Shown piece by piece: positions 18,601-26,467 of a stretch of 50,431 nucleotides of DNA. How positions within the stretch are numbered: position 1 is the stretch's first letter; each line of letters begins with the position of its first letter. Both the position numbers and the translations under genes were made by a program. The notes beneath the pieces are model-generated. The model searched no databases and was not told where the DNA came from. It was given only the letters and a program-made list of their open reading frames with translations. Origin of the DNA: Saprospiraceae bacterium (GTDB lineage Bacteria; Bacteroidota; Bacteroidia; Chitinophagales; Saprospiraceae); assembly GCA_026993525.1 (NCBI GenBank), contig JALWSS010000146.1:1-50431 (forward strand), read 5' to 3'.

Positions 18601-21534
18601 AACCTGCCTGCCGGTCTGTACGATGTGACGGTTACAGATGCCAGAGCTTGTGTGTTCATTCTGACTGGTATCCTCGTTCCGGAACCGGACCCTGTGGCGT
18701 ATGCTGTACAGGCAATGGATGAGCCATCTTGCACCGGATTTTCCGACGGAAGCATTGCTATTCAGCCAATGGGTGGCAACGGATTCTACTCCATCAACTG
18801 GTCCAACGGCGCAACCGGCAGTCAGGCCAATAACCTGGAGTCGGGAACTTATTCGTTCACCATTACCGACTACAAAGGATGCAGTGGAACGGGGGCTGTT
18901 GATTTATCGGAACCCAACCCGGTACAGATTGCACTCGCAGGCTTTCAAAACCCAATTTGCAAGGGCCAGTCCAATGGGGCTGTTGATATTGACGTTGCCG
19001 GCGGCACTGCACCTTATTCCTATCAATGGAATACGGGCGCACAGGTGCAGGACCTGATCAACGTGCCGGAAGGCAGCTATCAGGTTTCCGTGACGGATGC
19101 CAACGGTTGCAGCCTGGTTTCGTCAACCTACGAAATCGTTGGGCCCGAGCTCATGCAACTGGATGCGGTGGTCAATGCACCACCATGCGAGGGGATTGAA
19201 AATGGCTCCATCGAAGTCACGGTGGCCAGCGGGGGTACCGCACCTTTTGCGTACTCCTGGAGCACCGACGAGTCGGATGAGGCACTGTACAACCTGCCTT
19301 CCGGTGAATATGGCCTGACCGTTACAGATGCCGTTGGCTGTCAGGTGGATACGGTTTTTGTTCTTCCTCAAAACCAGCCCATCTCGGCGAGCTACACAGT
19401 GGTTCAGCCAGCCTGCAACGGGTCCAAAACAGGTCAGATATGCCTGAACCTTTCAGGAGGACTGGCGCCTTATTCCATCTTGTGGAGTACGGGTGACCAG
19501 GGCGATTGTGTTTCGAATCTGGGGGCAGCCAATTACACGGCAGTGGTTGCCGATGCGCAGGGTTGTTTGCTTAACCTGCCGCTCATTCCACTCAGTGAAC
19601 CGGAAAAGATTGTGTTTGAGTTGGTCACCCTCGAAGGCGTTGGCTGCCACGGCGATTCAGAAGGAAGGATAGATGTCAATGTTTCGGGGGGCAACCCGCC
19701 GTACCAGTACCACTGGTCCAATGGCGAAACCACTGAGGACGTTGGCAACCTTCCGGCCGGAACCTACCAACTGTCTGTTTCCGATGCCAACAATTGTGCG
19801 ATGGTGAGCATGCCTTATGTCATCGCTTCTCCCGATCCCATCAGCATCCATGCCGACCTGCCGGTTCCGCAACCATGTACCGCCTCAACGGTGGATTCAC
19901 TGTGCCTGACGGTGACAGGAGGAGTGCCCGGCTATACCTACCTGTGGAACACCGGCGATACCGCTTCCTGTTTGCAATTCCCCAATACCGGGGATTATTC
20001 CGTGACCGTAACGGACCTGGCCGGCTGCACCGCCGAACTGATGTCTCTTAAAGTGCGCGAGCCGTATTTCCCCCTGGAACTGGGACTTGCCGACAGCAAG
20101 CAGTTGCTGTGCGCAGGCACCAACGATGGCTACATCACCACTGCATTGAGTGGCGGCAGCAAACCCTACCAATACATCTGGAGCAATGGCGTTGCCGGAA
20201 CAACAGTGGAGGATACCCTTACCGTCGAAAACCTGCCCGGTGGCACCTATGGTTTGACGATTACGGATGCCACGGGGTGCACGAAAGCGATTACCAACAT
20301 TCAAGTCAAGGCTGCTCAGCCACTTGTGCCTTACATTCCTGGTGAGCTTGTAAAACATGTTTCCTGCTTTGATGGAAACGACGGAACTGCAGAATTGGTG
20401 ATTACAGGTGGTACGCCCCCATTCACAGTGTATTGGTTAAATAATGAAGGAGATACGGCCTCTACAACTATGATTTTGGAAAATGCCAGTGCCTCTTTTT
20501 ATACAGCATTTATAGTTGACTCCATCGAATGTTCTTCATCAATCAGTATAGAGATCCGTGAGCCGGAAAGCCTTCCGAATTCTTATCAGATTCCTCCAGT
20601 TATTAAAAACATAAGCTGTAATGGGGCCCAAGACGGTTCAATAAACATCACCCCGGTCGGAGGTGTACCTCCCTACTCATTTGTCTGGAGCAATGGTGAC
20701 TCAACCGAAGATTTGAGCAACCTGGCAGCGGGTGATTATCTGGTTACGATTACAGATGCCAATCTTTGTGATTATCTCTCTAATCAATACACGATCGTTG
20801 AACCCGACCCCATAATTCTTACTCAATCATTCGTCATGGATGTAAGTTGCTTCGGTGAAATGGACGGTAGCATAGACGTTGATTTTACCGGTGGCACGAA
20901 ACCGTATTATTACGATTGGAGCCTTCCTTCGGCAAATGAAGACCTGTTCGGATTGCCGGCAGGCGAATACCACCTGACCATGATGGACACCAACGGCTGT
21001 GCTTTTGATACCAGCTTTGTGGTGAACGAGCCGGAAGAGCTGCAATTGGCAACAGGAGTCCTTGGAAGCCTGGCCGATACGCCAACCGGATCAGCATGGG
21101 TGGTGCCCTCTGGCGGAACACCGCCTTATTTATACAGCTGGAACAATGGCCTTTCAACGGATACCATCCGCAACGTGGCCCCGGGGTGGTATGAAGTAAT
21201 TGTCACCGATGCCAACTTTTGTGTCAATTCCGAATGGGTGGAGGTACCAGTTTATGTCTCAGCGGGTGAAACCATTGCGGACCGGCTGGAATTCCTCGTT
21301 TATCCCAATCCGGCTTCCAACTCGGTAAATATCAGAACTGCCTCCGATGAATCAGGCGAGCTTGAATTGCTGCTTTTCGACCTTGCCGGCAGGCGGGCAG
21401 GGCCAAAAACGACCATTCGCCTCAACACCACCGCCGTACTCGATGTATCCACATTGTCGCCGGGGATGTACCTGCTGATGTTAATGAAGGAAGGTGAGCG
21501 GGTAGGATTTGCCCGATTGTCCGTCATCCCATAG
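15604..21534 (+). CDS. Giant secreted SprB-repeat protein with P-domain, Fn3, MAM, MopE-like and T9SS domains
   Basis: A 1976-residue secreted protein. The ATG at 15604 gives a clean signal peptide (cleavage near AHS-Q at residue 26); an in-frame TTG at 15526 only adds a non-signal extension. Domains in order: proprotein-convertase P-like (27-195), fibronectin type III (196-295), MAM-like beta-sandwich (296-475), MopE-type motif (DADGDGYG, GDCDD, DGIDFNCNG; about 477-549), Ig-like region (550-800), 14 SprB-type repeats of about 76 residues (800-1890; pattern C-G-x-x-DGSI...GG-x-x-PY-x-Y-x-WSNG...G-x-Y-x-VTVTD-x-x-GC), and a T9SS type A sorting domain from YPNPASNSVNI. SprB repeats are known from the Flavobacterium gliding adhesin SprB, so a surface adhesin role is plausible. 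Repeats 11-12 are much more AT-rich than the rest of the gene. Confidence 0.93.
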   Translation: MKQHYAALKILVFGLSCLLVSDAHSQFMLTNPSGCNIHLPIFDNSCNVNHQFRINADVVPGHSMGADVYLKEVRLIIFHEWDADLDMRLISPSGISVLLSSDNGGGNDHYGNPTNGFCDEYTAFLSPSSELSCTALNIQDANAPFIGSFLPEGDLSAFNDGSDPQGQWTLEICDDGQEHYGFLEYAELVFEGGTCIRPTDTQVLSVDSNSVTLTWQPGSNCGNTILEYGFPGFTPGSGVAPGQGNTIAVNCPPYTISGLSPGTQFEVYLRENCGSGFSPNSCVASFSTLCSPPPASIVADFDTLQTCDPICGAKCEINGFWYNAANDDFDWLVSNGATSTPNTGPLDDVSGGGNYLYLEASGSACRNGNEAVLQSNCVTVKSSGDTCDLSFYYSMYGVHVNELRLEISVDGGLTWELLWQASGNQGPDWHRAFVGLPAYDGQLAQFRFVGRGGNGFRGDIAIDEIVFYGSIDNGPPAYTLYADADGDGYGNSNIFIRSCQPISLPGYVTQGGDCDDGAPWFNPGVAETPCDGIDFNCNGFSDENDLPPPVATGDTICSGEAALIAASAAFGGQIYWFDSDTSQTAIYQGSQLALAMLPPNNTPSPVVYTYFAEEQTFSGCQSVSRTPVQVVVLPSPDVSPLVPLEACKGSTVDLVAADLVDANATNPQISWYEAMPFQPGNEIATVVTVNGSADYYAVATAQGGCMDTTVVHVAELPTPEANIFGESLVCRGDSALLVASDIGNGLPPVQISWNTGSVNDSIIIHGFGEAGQSAVYAVTLTGSNGCSSNDTLEALTITSVDSVQVNVGPVSVCGGSDGSISLTPLDGIAPYNYSWPGGQAISSAGLNIPGLSQGSYDLTIVDSSPAACPFVIPFIVVNGPAAVVNIDKIDPVNCAGENDGCIQLEVLGNNPSILWNNGATTETNCGLSAGTYTVTVTEGGCQNILSIDVPEPQELIAKPNAHAVTCHGDSDGAIDLTVFGGTQPYQFAWSNGKITKDIANLPAGLYDVTVTDARACVFILTGILVPEPDPVAYAVQAMDEPSCTGFSDGSIAIQPMGGNGFYSINWSNGATGSQANNLESGTYSFTITDYKGCSGTGAVDLSEPNPVQIALAGFQNPICKGQSNGAVDIDVAGGTAPYSYQWNTGAQVQDLINVPEGSYQVSVTDANGCSLVSSTYEIVGPELMQLDAVVNAPPCEGIENGSIEVTVASGGTAPFAYSWSTDESDEALYNLPSGEYGLTVTDAVGCQVDTVFVLPQNQPISASYTVVQPACNGSKTGQICLNLSGGLAPYSILWSTGDQGDCVSNLGAANYTAVVADAQGCLLNLPLIPLSEPEKIVFELVTLEGVGCHGDSEGRIDVNVSGGNPPYQYHWSNGETTEDVGNLPAGTYQLSVSDANNCAMVSMPYVIASPDPISIHADLPVPQPCTASTVDSLCLTVTGGVPGYTYLWNTGDTASCLQFPNTGDYSVTVTDLAGCTAELMSLKVREPYFPLELGLADSKQLLCAGTNDGYITTALSGGSKPYQYIWSNGVAGTTVEDTLTVENLPGGTYGLTITDATGCTKAITNIQVKAAQPLVPYIPGELVKHVSCFDGNDGTAELVITGGTPPFTVYWLNNEGDTASTTMILENASASFYTAFIVDSIECSSSISIEIREPESLPNSYQIPPVIKNISCNGAQDGSINITPVGGVPPYSFVWSNGDSTEDLSNLAAGDYLVTITDANLCDYLSNQYTIVEPDPIILTQSFVMDVSCFGEMDGSIDVDFTGGTKPYYYDWSLPSANEDLFGLPAGEYHLTMMDTNGCAFDTSFVVNEPEELQLATGVLGSLADTPTGSAWVVPSGGTPPYLYSWNNGLSTDTIRNVAPGWYEVIVTDANFCVNSEWVEVPVYVSAGETIADRLEFLVYPNPASNSVNIRTASDESGELELLLFDLAGRRAGPKTTIRLNTTAVLDVSTLSPGMYLLMLMKEGERVGFARLSVIP

Positions 21535-21591
21535 GGTACAACCATTTTGGGTCGCAGGTGTACTTTCTTTTTGTTTCGGAAAATACCTCAA

Positions 21592-22119
21592 ATGAACTTA
21601 CTCCTGTTACTGGTACTCCTGCTTCAGCAAAACGCTTGGGTGGAAACCATCAGTTACGATGGCAATTTCAAAATCTCTGCACCGGGCGAAATGACCCATC
21701 GTCAGATCAGCAAGGACACCCCCGTGGGCGAATTGACCTACCACTCCATGTTTTACGAAGCCGGTGATGATGCCGACAATGTGCTGTACCTGATCTCATG
21801 GGTTGATTACCCGGAGGGAAGTCTCCATTCAGATTCGCTGGAGTTGGTCAGGTCCTTTTTGGATGCCACCGTGGAAACGGCCGTGCTGAACCTGGATGGC
21901 GAGCTGATGTATCAGTCCGACGAGCAGGTTGCAGGCTTTCCAGGACGGTATTGGAGGATTGATTACAACAAGGGAACGGCTGTCATCAAGACCAAAGCCT
22001 TTGTTGCCGGCAGGCGGTTCTATTCCCTTCAGGTTGCTTCCAAACGCAGCAAAAACCTCAACCGCTCCGTTGACCTGTTTTTTGATTCCTTTCGTTTGCT
22101 TTCCGTTCCGGAAAAATGA
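21592..22119 (+). CDS. Small secreted protein of unknown function
   Basis: A 175-residue protein. The ATG at 21592 starts a very hydrophobic signal peptide (MNLLLLLVLLLQQNAW); upstream in-frame codons back to 21547 have no signal character. The mature part begins ISYDGNFKISAPGEM and ends in a segment FFDSFRLL, a layout reminiscent of small PsbP-like/DUF1795-type alpha-beta proteins, but I do not recognise the family firmly. It lies 57 bases behind the SprB-repeat gene and may be cotranscribed with it. No sorting domain or lipobox is seen, so a periplasmic location is likely (inference). Confidence 0.75.
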   Translation: MNLLLLLVLLLQQNAWVETISYDGNFKISAPGEMTHRQISKDTPVGELTYHSMFYEAGDDADNVLYLISWVDYPEGSLHSDSLELVRSFLDATVETAVLNLDGELMYQSDEQVAGFPGRYWRIDYNKGTAVIKTKAFVAGRRFYSLQVASKRSKNLNRSVDLFFDSFRLLSVPEK

Positions 22120-22138
22120 TGGCTGCACTTAACGATTC

Positions 22139-22174
22139 TTTTGATTTCATGCCATCCGTTATTTTCTACATTTG
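22139..22174 (+). promoter_or_regulatory. Candidate promoter for the FKBP/trmD group
   Basis: TTTTG at 22139-22143 and TACATTTG at 22167-22174 are separated by 23 bases, within the range of the Bacteroidota consensus TTTG-N17-23-TAnnTTTG. Transcription would begin just before the palindromic element at 22184-22286, which would then fold in the mRNA leader of the isomerase gene. Confidence 0.5.
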
Positions 22175-22183
22175 CCCGGCTTT

Positions 22184-22286
22184 TATACCCGATTCGAAGT
22201 GGTTTGGGAATAATTCATCACTCCTGTCCAGTGTGAATGGGGAGTTTGGGCGGCTCCGCCGCCCAAACCACTTCGTTTTGAGTATA
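22184..22286 (+). mobile_element. MITE-like palindromic element, copy A
   Basis: About 103 bases bounded by terminal inverted repeats: TATACCCGATTCGAAGTGG at the left, continuing TTTGGG, and the complement of TATACTCAAAACGAAGTGG at the right. The 14-bp inner part CGAAGTGGTTTGGG / CCCAAACCACTTCG is perfect. The interior has a GGCGGCTCCGCCGCC hairpin. Copy B at 25202-25353 matches it in opposite orientation, with 3 differences in a 55-base stretch that I aligned. No transposase is encoded. No target-site duplication is obvious beyond the TATA at the ends. Confidence 0.7.
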
Positions 22287-22353
22287 TCAATCGAAATTCA
22301 CTTGTTCACTGAGCTGCTTTTCAGGTTCAGTGAAATCAAAATCAGTATTACCG

Positions 22354-23013
22354 ATGAAAAGAATGATGGTTTTTCTGGCATGTTTGGTTTTTGGGTTTGC
22401 TGCTCAATCTCAAAACCTGAAAAATGCCAATGACTCTCTCAGCTATGCCGTGGGTGTGATCTGGGGGCAAAACATGATTCAACAGGGTTTGAATGATGTC
22501 AATGTTGAGCAGGTGGCTGCCGCAATCAAGGCATTGATGAGCAAAGAGGAGACAGTCTTTGACATCAAAACCGCCAACGACATTGTGAAGAACCATATCA
22601 TGGCAAAAAAAGAAGCTGTCAAAACCAAAAACGTGGAAGAAGGCCGTAAATTCCTGGCAGAGAATGCCAAACGACCAGAGGTAAAAGTAACCGAGTCCGG
22701 ACTCCAGTACGAAATTCTGGTTCAGGGTGATGGCCCCATCCCAACTGCATCCGACAAAGTAAAAGTTCACTACCACGGCACCCTGATTGACGGAACCGTT
22801 TTCGACAGCTCCGTGGAGCGTGGCGAGCCGATAGTATTTCCGGTAACCGGCGTGATCAAAGGTTGGGTAGAAGCCCTGCAAATGATGCCCGTCGGCTCAA
22901 AGTGGAAATTGTACATCCCGTCCAACCTTGCTTATGGTAAAAGGGGCGCAGGAGGTACCATCGGCCCAAATGCCGTTCTCATCTTTGAAGTTGAGTTGCT
23001 CGGAATTGAGTAA
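22354..23013 (+). CDS. FKBP-type peptidyl-prolyl cis-trans isomerase, exported
   Basis: A 219-residue protein that should catalyse proline isomerisation during folding of exported proteins. The ATG at 22354 starts a signal peptide (MKRMMVFLACLVFGFAAQSQ). An in-frame GTG at 22330 would add eight residues before the signal and is less likely. Residues 20-110 form the helical FKBP N-terminal dimerisation-type domain (SLSYAVGVIWGQNM...), followed by the FKBP catalytic domain: VKVHYHGTLIDGTVFDSS, VIKGWVEALQMMPVGSKWKLYIP, LAYGKRGAGGTIGPNAVLIFEVELL. The architecture resembles FkpA/Mip/FklB. It lies 29 bases upstream of trmD and is probably cotranscribed. The MITE-like copy A occupies its probable 5' leader. 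Confidence 0.93.
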   Translation: MKRMMVFLACLVFGFAAQSQNLKNANDSLSYAVGVIWGQNMIQQGLNDVNVEQVAAAIKALMSKEETVFDIKTANDIVKNHIMAKKEAVKTKNVEEGRKFLAENAKRPEVKVTESGLQYEILVQGDGPIPTASDKVKVHYHGTLIDGTVFDSSVERGEPIVFPVTGVIKGWVEALQMMPVGSKWKLYIPSNLAYGKRGAGGTIGPNAVLIFEVELLGIE

Positions 23014-23042
23014 TTTCCTTCAGTAAACAGTAAGCCTGTTCC

Positions 23043-23732
23043 ATGCGCATAGATATCATCACCGTTCATCCTGAATTGCTGCGCAGCCCGTTCGGGCACA
23101 GCATCATGCAACGGGCACAGGACAAAGGACTTTTGGAGGTCGTAGTGCATGACCTGCGAGAATACGGTATTGGTAAACACCGCATGGTTGACGACTACCA
23201 GTTTGGGGGCGGGGCAGGCATGGTCATGATGCCCGGGCCGCTGGCCAATATTCTCGACGACCTGAAAGCTGAGAGGGATTACGACGAAGTGATCTACCTC
23301 ACTCCCGACGGGGAATTGCTGAAGCAAAAGCGGGTCAATCAACTTTCTTTGAAACAAAACCTCATCCTGATCTGTGGGCACTACAAGGGAATTGACGAGC
23401 GCATCCGCCAGCATTACGTCACCCTTGAAATTTCAATCGGCGATTATGTGCTCTCTGGCGGTGAACTCCCTGCGGCGGTTCTGGTGGATGCCATCGGGCG
23501 CTTGATCCCGGGAGTGCTGGGTGATGAGACATCCGCACTGTTTGACTCCTTTCAGGACCATTTGCTGGCCCCACCAGTGTACACCCGACCGGCGGTTTTC
23601 AGGGGCTGGGCCGTTCCGGAAATTTTGCGTTCCGGAAATTTTCCGGCCATCGAAGACTGGCGGCACCAACAGGCCATCGAGCGTACAAAGAAGCGCCGCC
23701 CGGACCTCCTGGACGAAAATGAGGAATCATGA
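23043..23732 (+). CDS. trmD: tRNA (guanine-N1)-methyltransferase TrmD
   Basis: A SPOUT-class enzyme that methylates G37 of tRNAs using S-adenosylmethionine, which prevents frameshifting. At 229 residues it is of normal length. Recognisable segments are the start [13 protein letters not shown], the [21 protein letters not shown] loop (TrmD-typical DYxFGGGxGM), the knot region [13 protein letters not shown], the [19 protein letters not shown] segment, and the C-terminal [16 protein letters not shown]. The stop overlaps the start of the following MmcQ/YjbR gene by four bases (ATGA), implying translational coupling. Unlike the common rpsP-rimM-trmD-rplS arrangement, none of those partners is adjacent. 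Confidence 0.97.
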   Translation: MRIDIITVHPELLRSPFGHSIMQRAQDKGLLEVVVHDLREYGIGKHRMVDDYQFGGGAGMVMMPGPLANILDDLKAERDYDEVIYLTPDGELLKQKRVNQLSLKQNLILICGHYKGIDERIRQHYVTLEISIGDYVLSGGELPAAVLVDAIGRLIPGVLGDETSALFDSFQDHLLAPPVYTRPAVFRGWAVPEILRSGNFPAIEDWRHQQAIERTKKRRPDLLDENEES

Positions 23733-24088
23733 ACATTGAAGAATTCAGAGAATATTGTCTGGCCAAAAAAGCCGTGGAAGAGTGTTTCCCTTTTGACGAA
23801 GTGACACTGGTTTTCAAAGTGGCCGGAAAGATGTTCGCATTGACAGGCCTGGACAATGAGGAGTTCAAAGTCAACCTGAAATGCAACCCTGAACGAGCCA
23901 TTCAACTGCGAGAAGAACATCCCCTCGATATTTTGCCGGGCTACCACATGTCCAAAAAGCACTGGAATACGGTTTCATTCGAAGGTGACCTGGATGAGCG
24001 GCAGTTGCTGGAACTCATTGACCATTCCTATGACCTGGTGGTGAAGAGCTTGCCGAAGAAAGTGAAAACTGAATTTGGTTTCGCCTGA
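23729..24088 (+). CDS. MmcQ/YjbR family protein
   Basis: A 119-residue cytoplasmic protein of the MmcQ/YjbR family (cyclic DNA-binding-protein-like double-wing fold). Family signatures include the N-terminal [19 protein letters not shown], the [10 protein letters not shown] strand with [24 protein letters not shown] and a C-terminal helix [16 protein letters not shown]. No biochemical function is established for most members. Its start overlaps the trmD stop (ATGA), so it is translated from the same mRNA. The length matches the family norm of about 115-120 residues. Confidence 0.92.
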   Translation: MNIEEFREYCLAKKAVEECFPFDEVTLVFKVAGKMFALTGLDNEEFKVNLKCNPERAIQLREEHPLDILPGYHMSKKHWNTVSFEGDLDERQLLELIDHSYDLVVKSLPKKVKTEFGFA

Positions 24089-24105
24089 TCCAAAAAAGCT
24101 TTGCG

Positions 24106-25185
24106 ATGAGTCGTTCTGAAAAATGGGATTACCTGATCGTCGGTCAGGGCATTGCCGGAACCCTGCTGGCACATTTCCTCACCCGGGCCGGATTCAGAAT
24201 TCTTGTCGTGGACAAGCCCCACCGGTCGGCCTCATCCATGAAAGCCGCCGGAATAATAAATCCCATCACCGGCCGGCGCTACGCCAAAAGTTGGATGATC
24301 GGACAGCTTTTGCCTTTTGCGAAGAAGACCTACCTTGAACTTGAACAGGAATTCAACATCCGGATTTGGCAAGATCGCAACCTTCTGAGGGCCTTGCCTT
24401 CCATCCAGGACGAGAATGAGTGGTGGCGCCGGAGTGCTTTCCCGGACTTTGCGCCCTGGTTTGCCAGCGAAGCAGACCTGGCTGGTTTCGAAGGGATATT
24501 AAAGCCCGTCAGGGCATGGGGCGAGACGATTGGCGCTGCGCAGGTCAACTTTCCCGCCCTGCTGAATGCCTTCAGGGATCGCCTTTTGAAGGAGAAGTCT
24601 ATACTGGAAGAAGAGTTCGATTTTGACAAGTTGAGCTTTGAGGAAGGTAATCCCGTTTACGATGCTATGCCATTCAAAGGGGTGATCTTCTGCGAAGGTG
24701 CCAGAGCGGTGAAAAACCCCTGGTTCAATTACCTCCCGTTTGTACCCACCAAAGGCGAATACCTGGTGGTGAAGATTCCCGGCGTCAGGTTTCCGAAGAT
24801 GGTAAAGAACGGTGTCACCATCGTGCCGTTGGGGGGCGAAAGGTTTTGGGTAGGTGCCAGCAGCCGGTTTGAATACGATGACGACCTCCCTTCTCCGGAA
24901 CAAAAAGAATGGCTGCTCAACAGGCTTGTAAAAGCCTTGCAGGTGCCTTTTGAAGTTCTAACCCATGAGGCAGCTATCAGACCCACTGTATTTGACATCC
25001 GTCCTTTCATTGGTCGCCATCCGGATGGCAACGGATTGTTCATCTTCAATGGCCTTGGCACCAAAGGCGCTTCTTTGGCGCCCTATTTTGCACGCCATTT
25101 CACCAGCCACCTTGTTGAAGGCACGCCGTTGTTGAAAGAAGTTGACATCGTTCGTTTTGAAGATAGGTACAACGGCCCAGGATAA
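24106..25185 (+). CDS. FAD-dependent oxidoreductase (DAO/ThiO-like)
   Basis: A 359-residue cytoplasmic flavoprotein of the D-amino-acid-oxidase/glycine-oxidase superfamily. The FAD-binding Rossmann motif is at residues 10-25 (DYLIVGQGIAGTLLAHFL), the usual second acidic strand end follows (ILVVDKP), and a C-terminal FAD-contact segment reads RPFIGRHPDGNGLFIFNGLGTKG. A substrate with a primary or secondary amine is likely for the superfamily, but the specific substrate cannot be read. Seventeen bases separate it from the MmcQ/YjbR gene, so it is probably the last gene of the FKBP-trmD operon. It is followed at once by MITE-like copy B. Confidence 0.9.
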   Translation: MSRSEKWDYLIVGQGIAGTLLAHFLTRAGFRILVVDKPHRSASSMKAAGIINPITGRRYAKSWMIGQLLPFAKKTYLELEQEFNIRIWQDRNLLRALPSIQDENEWWRRSAFPDFAPWFASEADLAGFEGILKPVRAWGETIGAAQVNFPALLNAFRDRLLKEKSILEEEFDFDKLSFEEGNPVYDAMPFKGVIFCEGARAVKNPWFNYLPFVPTKGEYLVVKIPGVRFPKMVKNGVTIVPLGGERFWVGASSRFEYDDDLPSPEQKEWLLNRLVKALQVPFEVLTHEAAIRPTVFDIRPFIGRHPDGNGLFIFNGLGTKGASLAPYFARHFTSHLVEGTPLLKEVDIVRFEDRYNGPG

Positions 25186-25201
25186 GTCCGGATTTGGCAC
25201 A

Positions 25202-25353
25202 TATACTCAAAACGAAGTGGTTTGGGCGGCGATCCCGGTCCCGTCCCGATCCCGAAAGCTTTCGGGATTCGGGATCGGGATTCGGGACCAAACTCCCCAT
25301 CCACACTGGACGGGAGTGATGATTTATTCCCAAACCACTTCGGATCGGGTATA
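25202..25353 (-). mobile_element. MITE-like palindromic element, copy B (with internal insertion)
   Basis: Same element as 22184-22286 but in reverse orientation. The terminal inverted repeats TATACTCAAAACGAAGTGG and the complement of TATACCCGATCCGAAGTGG match those of copy A. It is about 49 bases longer because its loop holds a segment made of CCCGAT/TCGGGA units with the palindrome CCCGAAAGCTTTCGGG, which belongs to a different dispersed hairpin family (compare 110-153). Together with the flanking sequence to 25548 it occupies the spacer after the FAD oxidoreductase; nothing else is recognised there. Confidence 0.7.
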
Positions 25354-25357
25354 TTTG
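25350..25357 (+). promoter_or_regulatory. Candidate -7 element at the end of MITE-like copy B (TATATTTG)
   Basis: Exact TAnnTTTG match that straddles the right end of copy B and reads toward the outer-membrane protein gene at 25549. No TTTG is seen at the usual -33 distance. If real, the element contributes part of a promoter. Confidence 0.35.
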
Positions 25358-25548
25358 TATTTGGCTGAGTTTTTGTTGGACTTTGCCGGACTTTGATCTG
25401 TCCCCTGCCCATATCCAAAACTCCCCCTGAACATTCACCACCCTCCGATACAGCGAGCGATTCCGCCCGCATTTTTTCCATGACTGTAAATCCAGGACGA
25501 TAAGCCCGATCGGGCACCTTTACTTTTTGAGACTGATTAATTCAGACT

Positions 25549-26280
25549 ATGAGAAAACTATGGATGGTTATTGCCTTTGCAATCAGTTGTCTTGGATTGA
25601 ATGCACAGGATTTTTCTTTGGGCGTGAATTACGGAGTCAGTGGCTACACCGGTGACCTGGTTCCCGGTTCTGTTGATGTCCTGGAGCTCAACCGGTCTTA
25701 CGGCATTCAGGCCCGTTTGGACCTTGGTAGATGGTTCTCCGTCAGGTCCGGGCTTCAGCACATTGCACTCTCAGGCGACGACTATAATTATGCCTCTTTG
25801 ATTCCTTACCTCGACCGGGGCATATCATTCCAAAATGACGTTTGGGAGTTAAGCGCACTTTTGGAAATCAACCTGCTCAGGTTTGGTGTGAACAGAACCC
25901 TCTCGGCCGCCTGCTTTTTCGGTGGTATCAGCGGCTATTCCAGTAAACTTCAAATACAGAAAGACGGACTGGCCCTGGATGAAACCACCAGGGTCGTGTT
26001 CAGTGATCAAATCCTTCGGGTTGAACCTTCCAATAACCGAAACAGCCACCTGGCTTTCCCTGTCGGCTTTGGTCTGAAGATCTTTCCTTCGGCAAAAAGC
26101 TGCCTGGAGTTCCGGACCGGAATCAGGTTAGGGGCAGGGGATACCCTGGACGGAGTGACTTACGAGGGAGCCCTGAGTGGTAGCCCACAGGAAGCAATGG
26201 AAACCTTGCCAGGAGGATTCCTAAAGGATAACGACTTGTATTTCTTCACAGGATTGGCGGTATCCATTCGGATATTTTAG
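25549..26280 (+). CDS. Outer-membrane beta-barrel protein, DUF6089-like
   Basis: A 243-residue exported protein. The signal peptide MRKLWMVIAFAISCLGLNA is cleaved before QDFSLGVNYG. The mature part alternates hydrophobic residues in strand-like runs and ends with an aromatic residue (AVSIRIF), typical of small outer-membrane barrels. The segment GVNYGVSGYTGDLVPG, with a GDL motif near the N-terminus, resembles the DUF6089 family found widely in Bacteroidota. Porin-like or structural roles are unproven. It stands alone, with MITE-like copy B upstream and a long spacer downstream. Confidence 0.75.
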   Translation: MRKLWMVIAFAISCLGLNAQDFSLGVNYGVSGYTGDLVPGSVDVLELNRSYGIQARLDLGRWFSVRSGLQHIALSGDDYNYASLIPYLDRGISFQNDVWELSALLEINLLRFGVNRTLSAACFFGGISGYSSKLQIQKDGLALDETTRVVFSDQILRVEPSNNRNSHLAFPVGFGLKIFPSAKSCLEFRTGIRLGAGDTLDGVTYEGALSGSPQEAMETLPGGFLKDNDLYFFTGLAVSIRIF

Positions 26281-26306
26281 GACATGCCCTCACTTTATTA
26301 CTGTGT

Positions 26307-26326
26307 TCTACCCCAAATTGGGTAGA
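26307..26326 (+). terminator. Possible weak terminator hairpin
   Basis: TCTACCC (26307-26313) pairs with GGGTAGA (26320-26326) around a 6-nt loop, 27 bases after the barrel gene stop. No T-run follows, so termination would be weak. Confidence 0.35.
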
Positions 26327-26385
26327 TTCAGCGATGCTTCATTCCGGTTCAGTAAAAAAATCACAAAAAATTTTCATTTAATTTT

Positions 26386-26413
26386 TTTGGAATGGTTTTG
26401 CGTATTACATTTG
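26386..26413 (+). promoter_or_regulatory. Candidate promoter for the beta-helix gene
   Basis: TTTG (26386-26389) and TACATTTG (26406-26413) are separated by 16 bases, one short of the usual 17-23. The site lies in an AT-rich stretch, about 163 bases before the start codon at 26576. Confidence 0.45.
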
Positions 26414-26467
26414 CCGTGCGAAAGATTTTATAGCTCCAATTAATCTATCTACAATTCCCAAGTTTGA

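Noticed and set aside
18000-21280. Regular ~230-base periodicity that might suggest a CRISPR array or satellite
   Set aside because: The period is that of the 76-residue SprB-type protein repeats in one continuous reading frame; units are divergent and there are no short identical repeats with spacers.
22116-22433. Plus-strand open frame of 105 codons across the spacer before the FKBP gene
   Set aside because: It runs through MITE-like copy A and into the isomerase gene in another frame; there is no protein-like feature.
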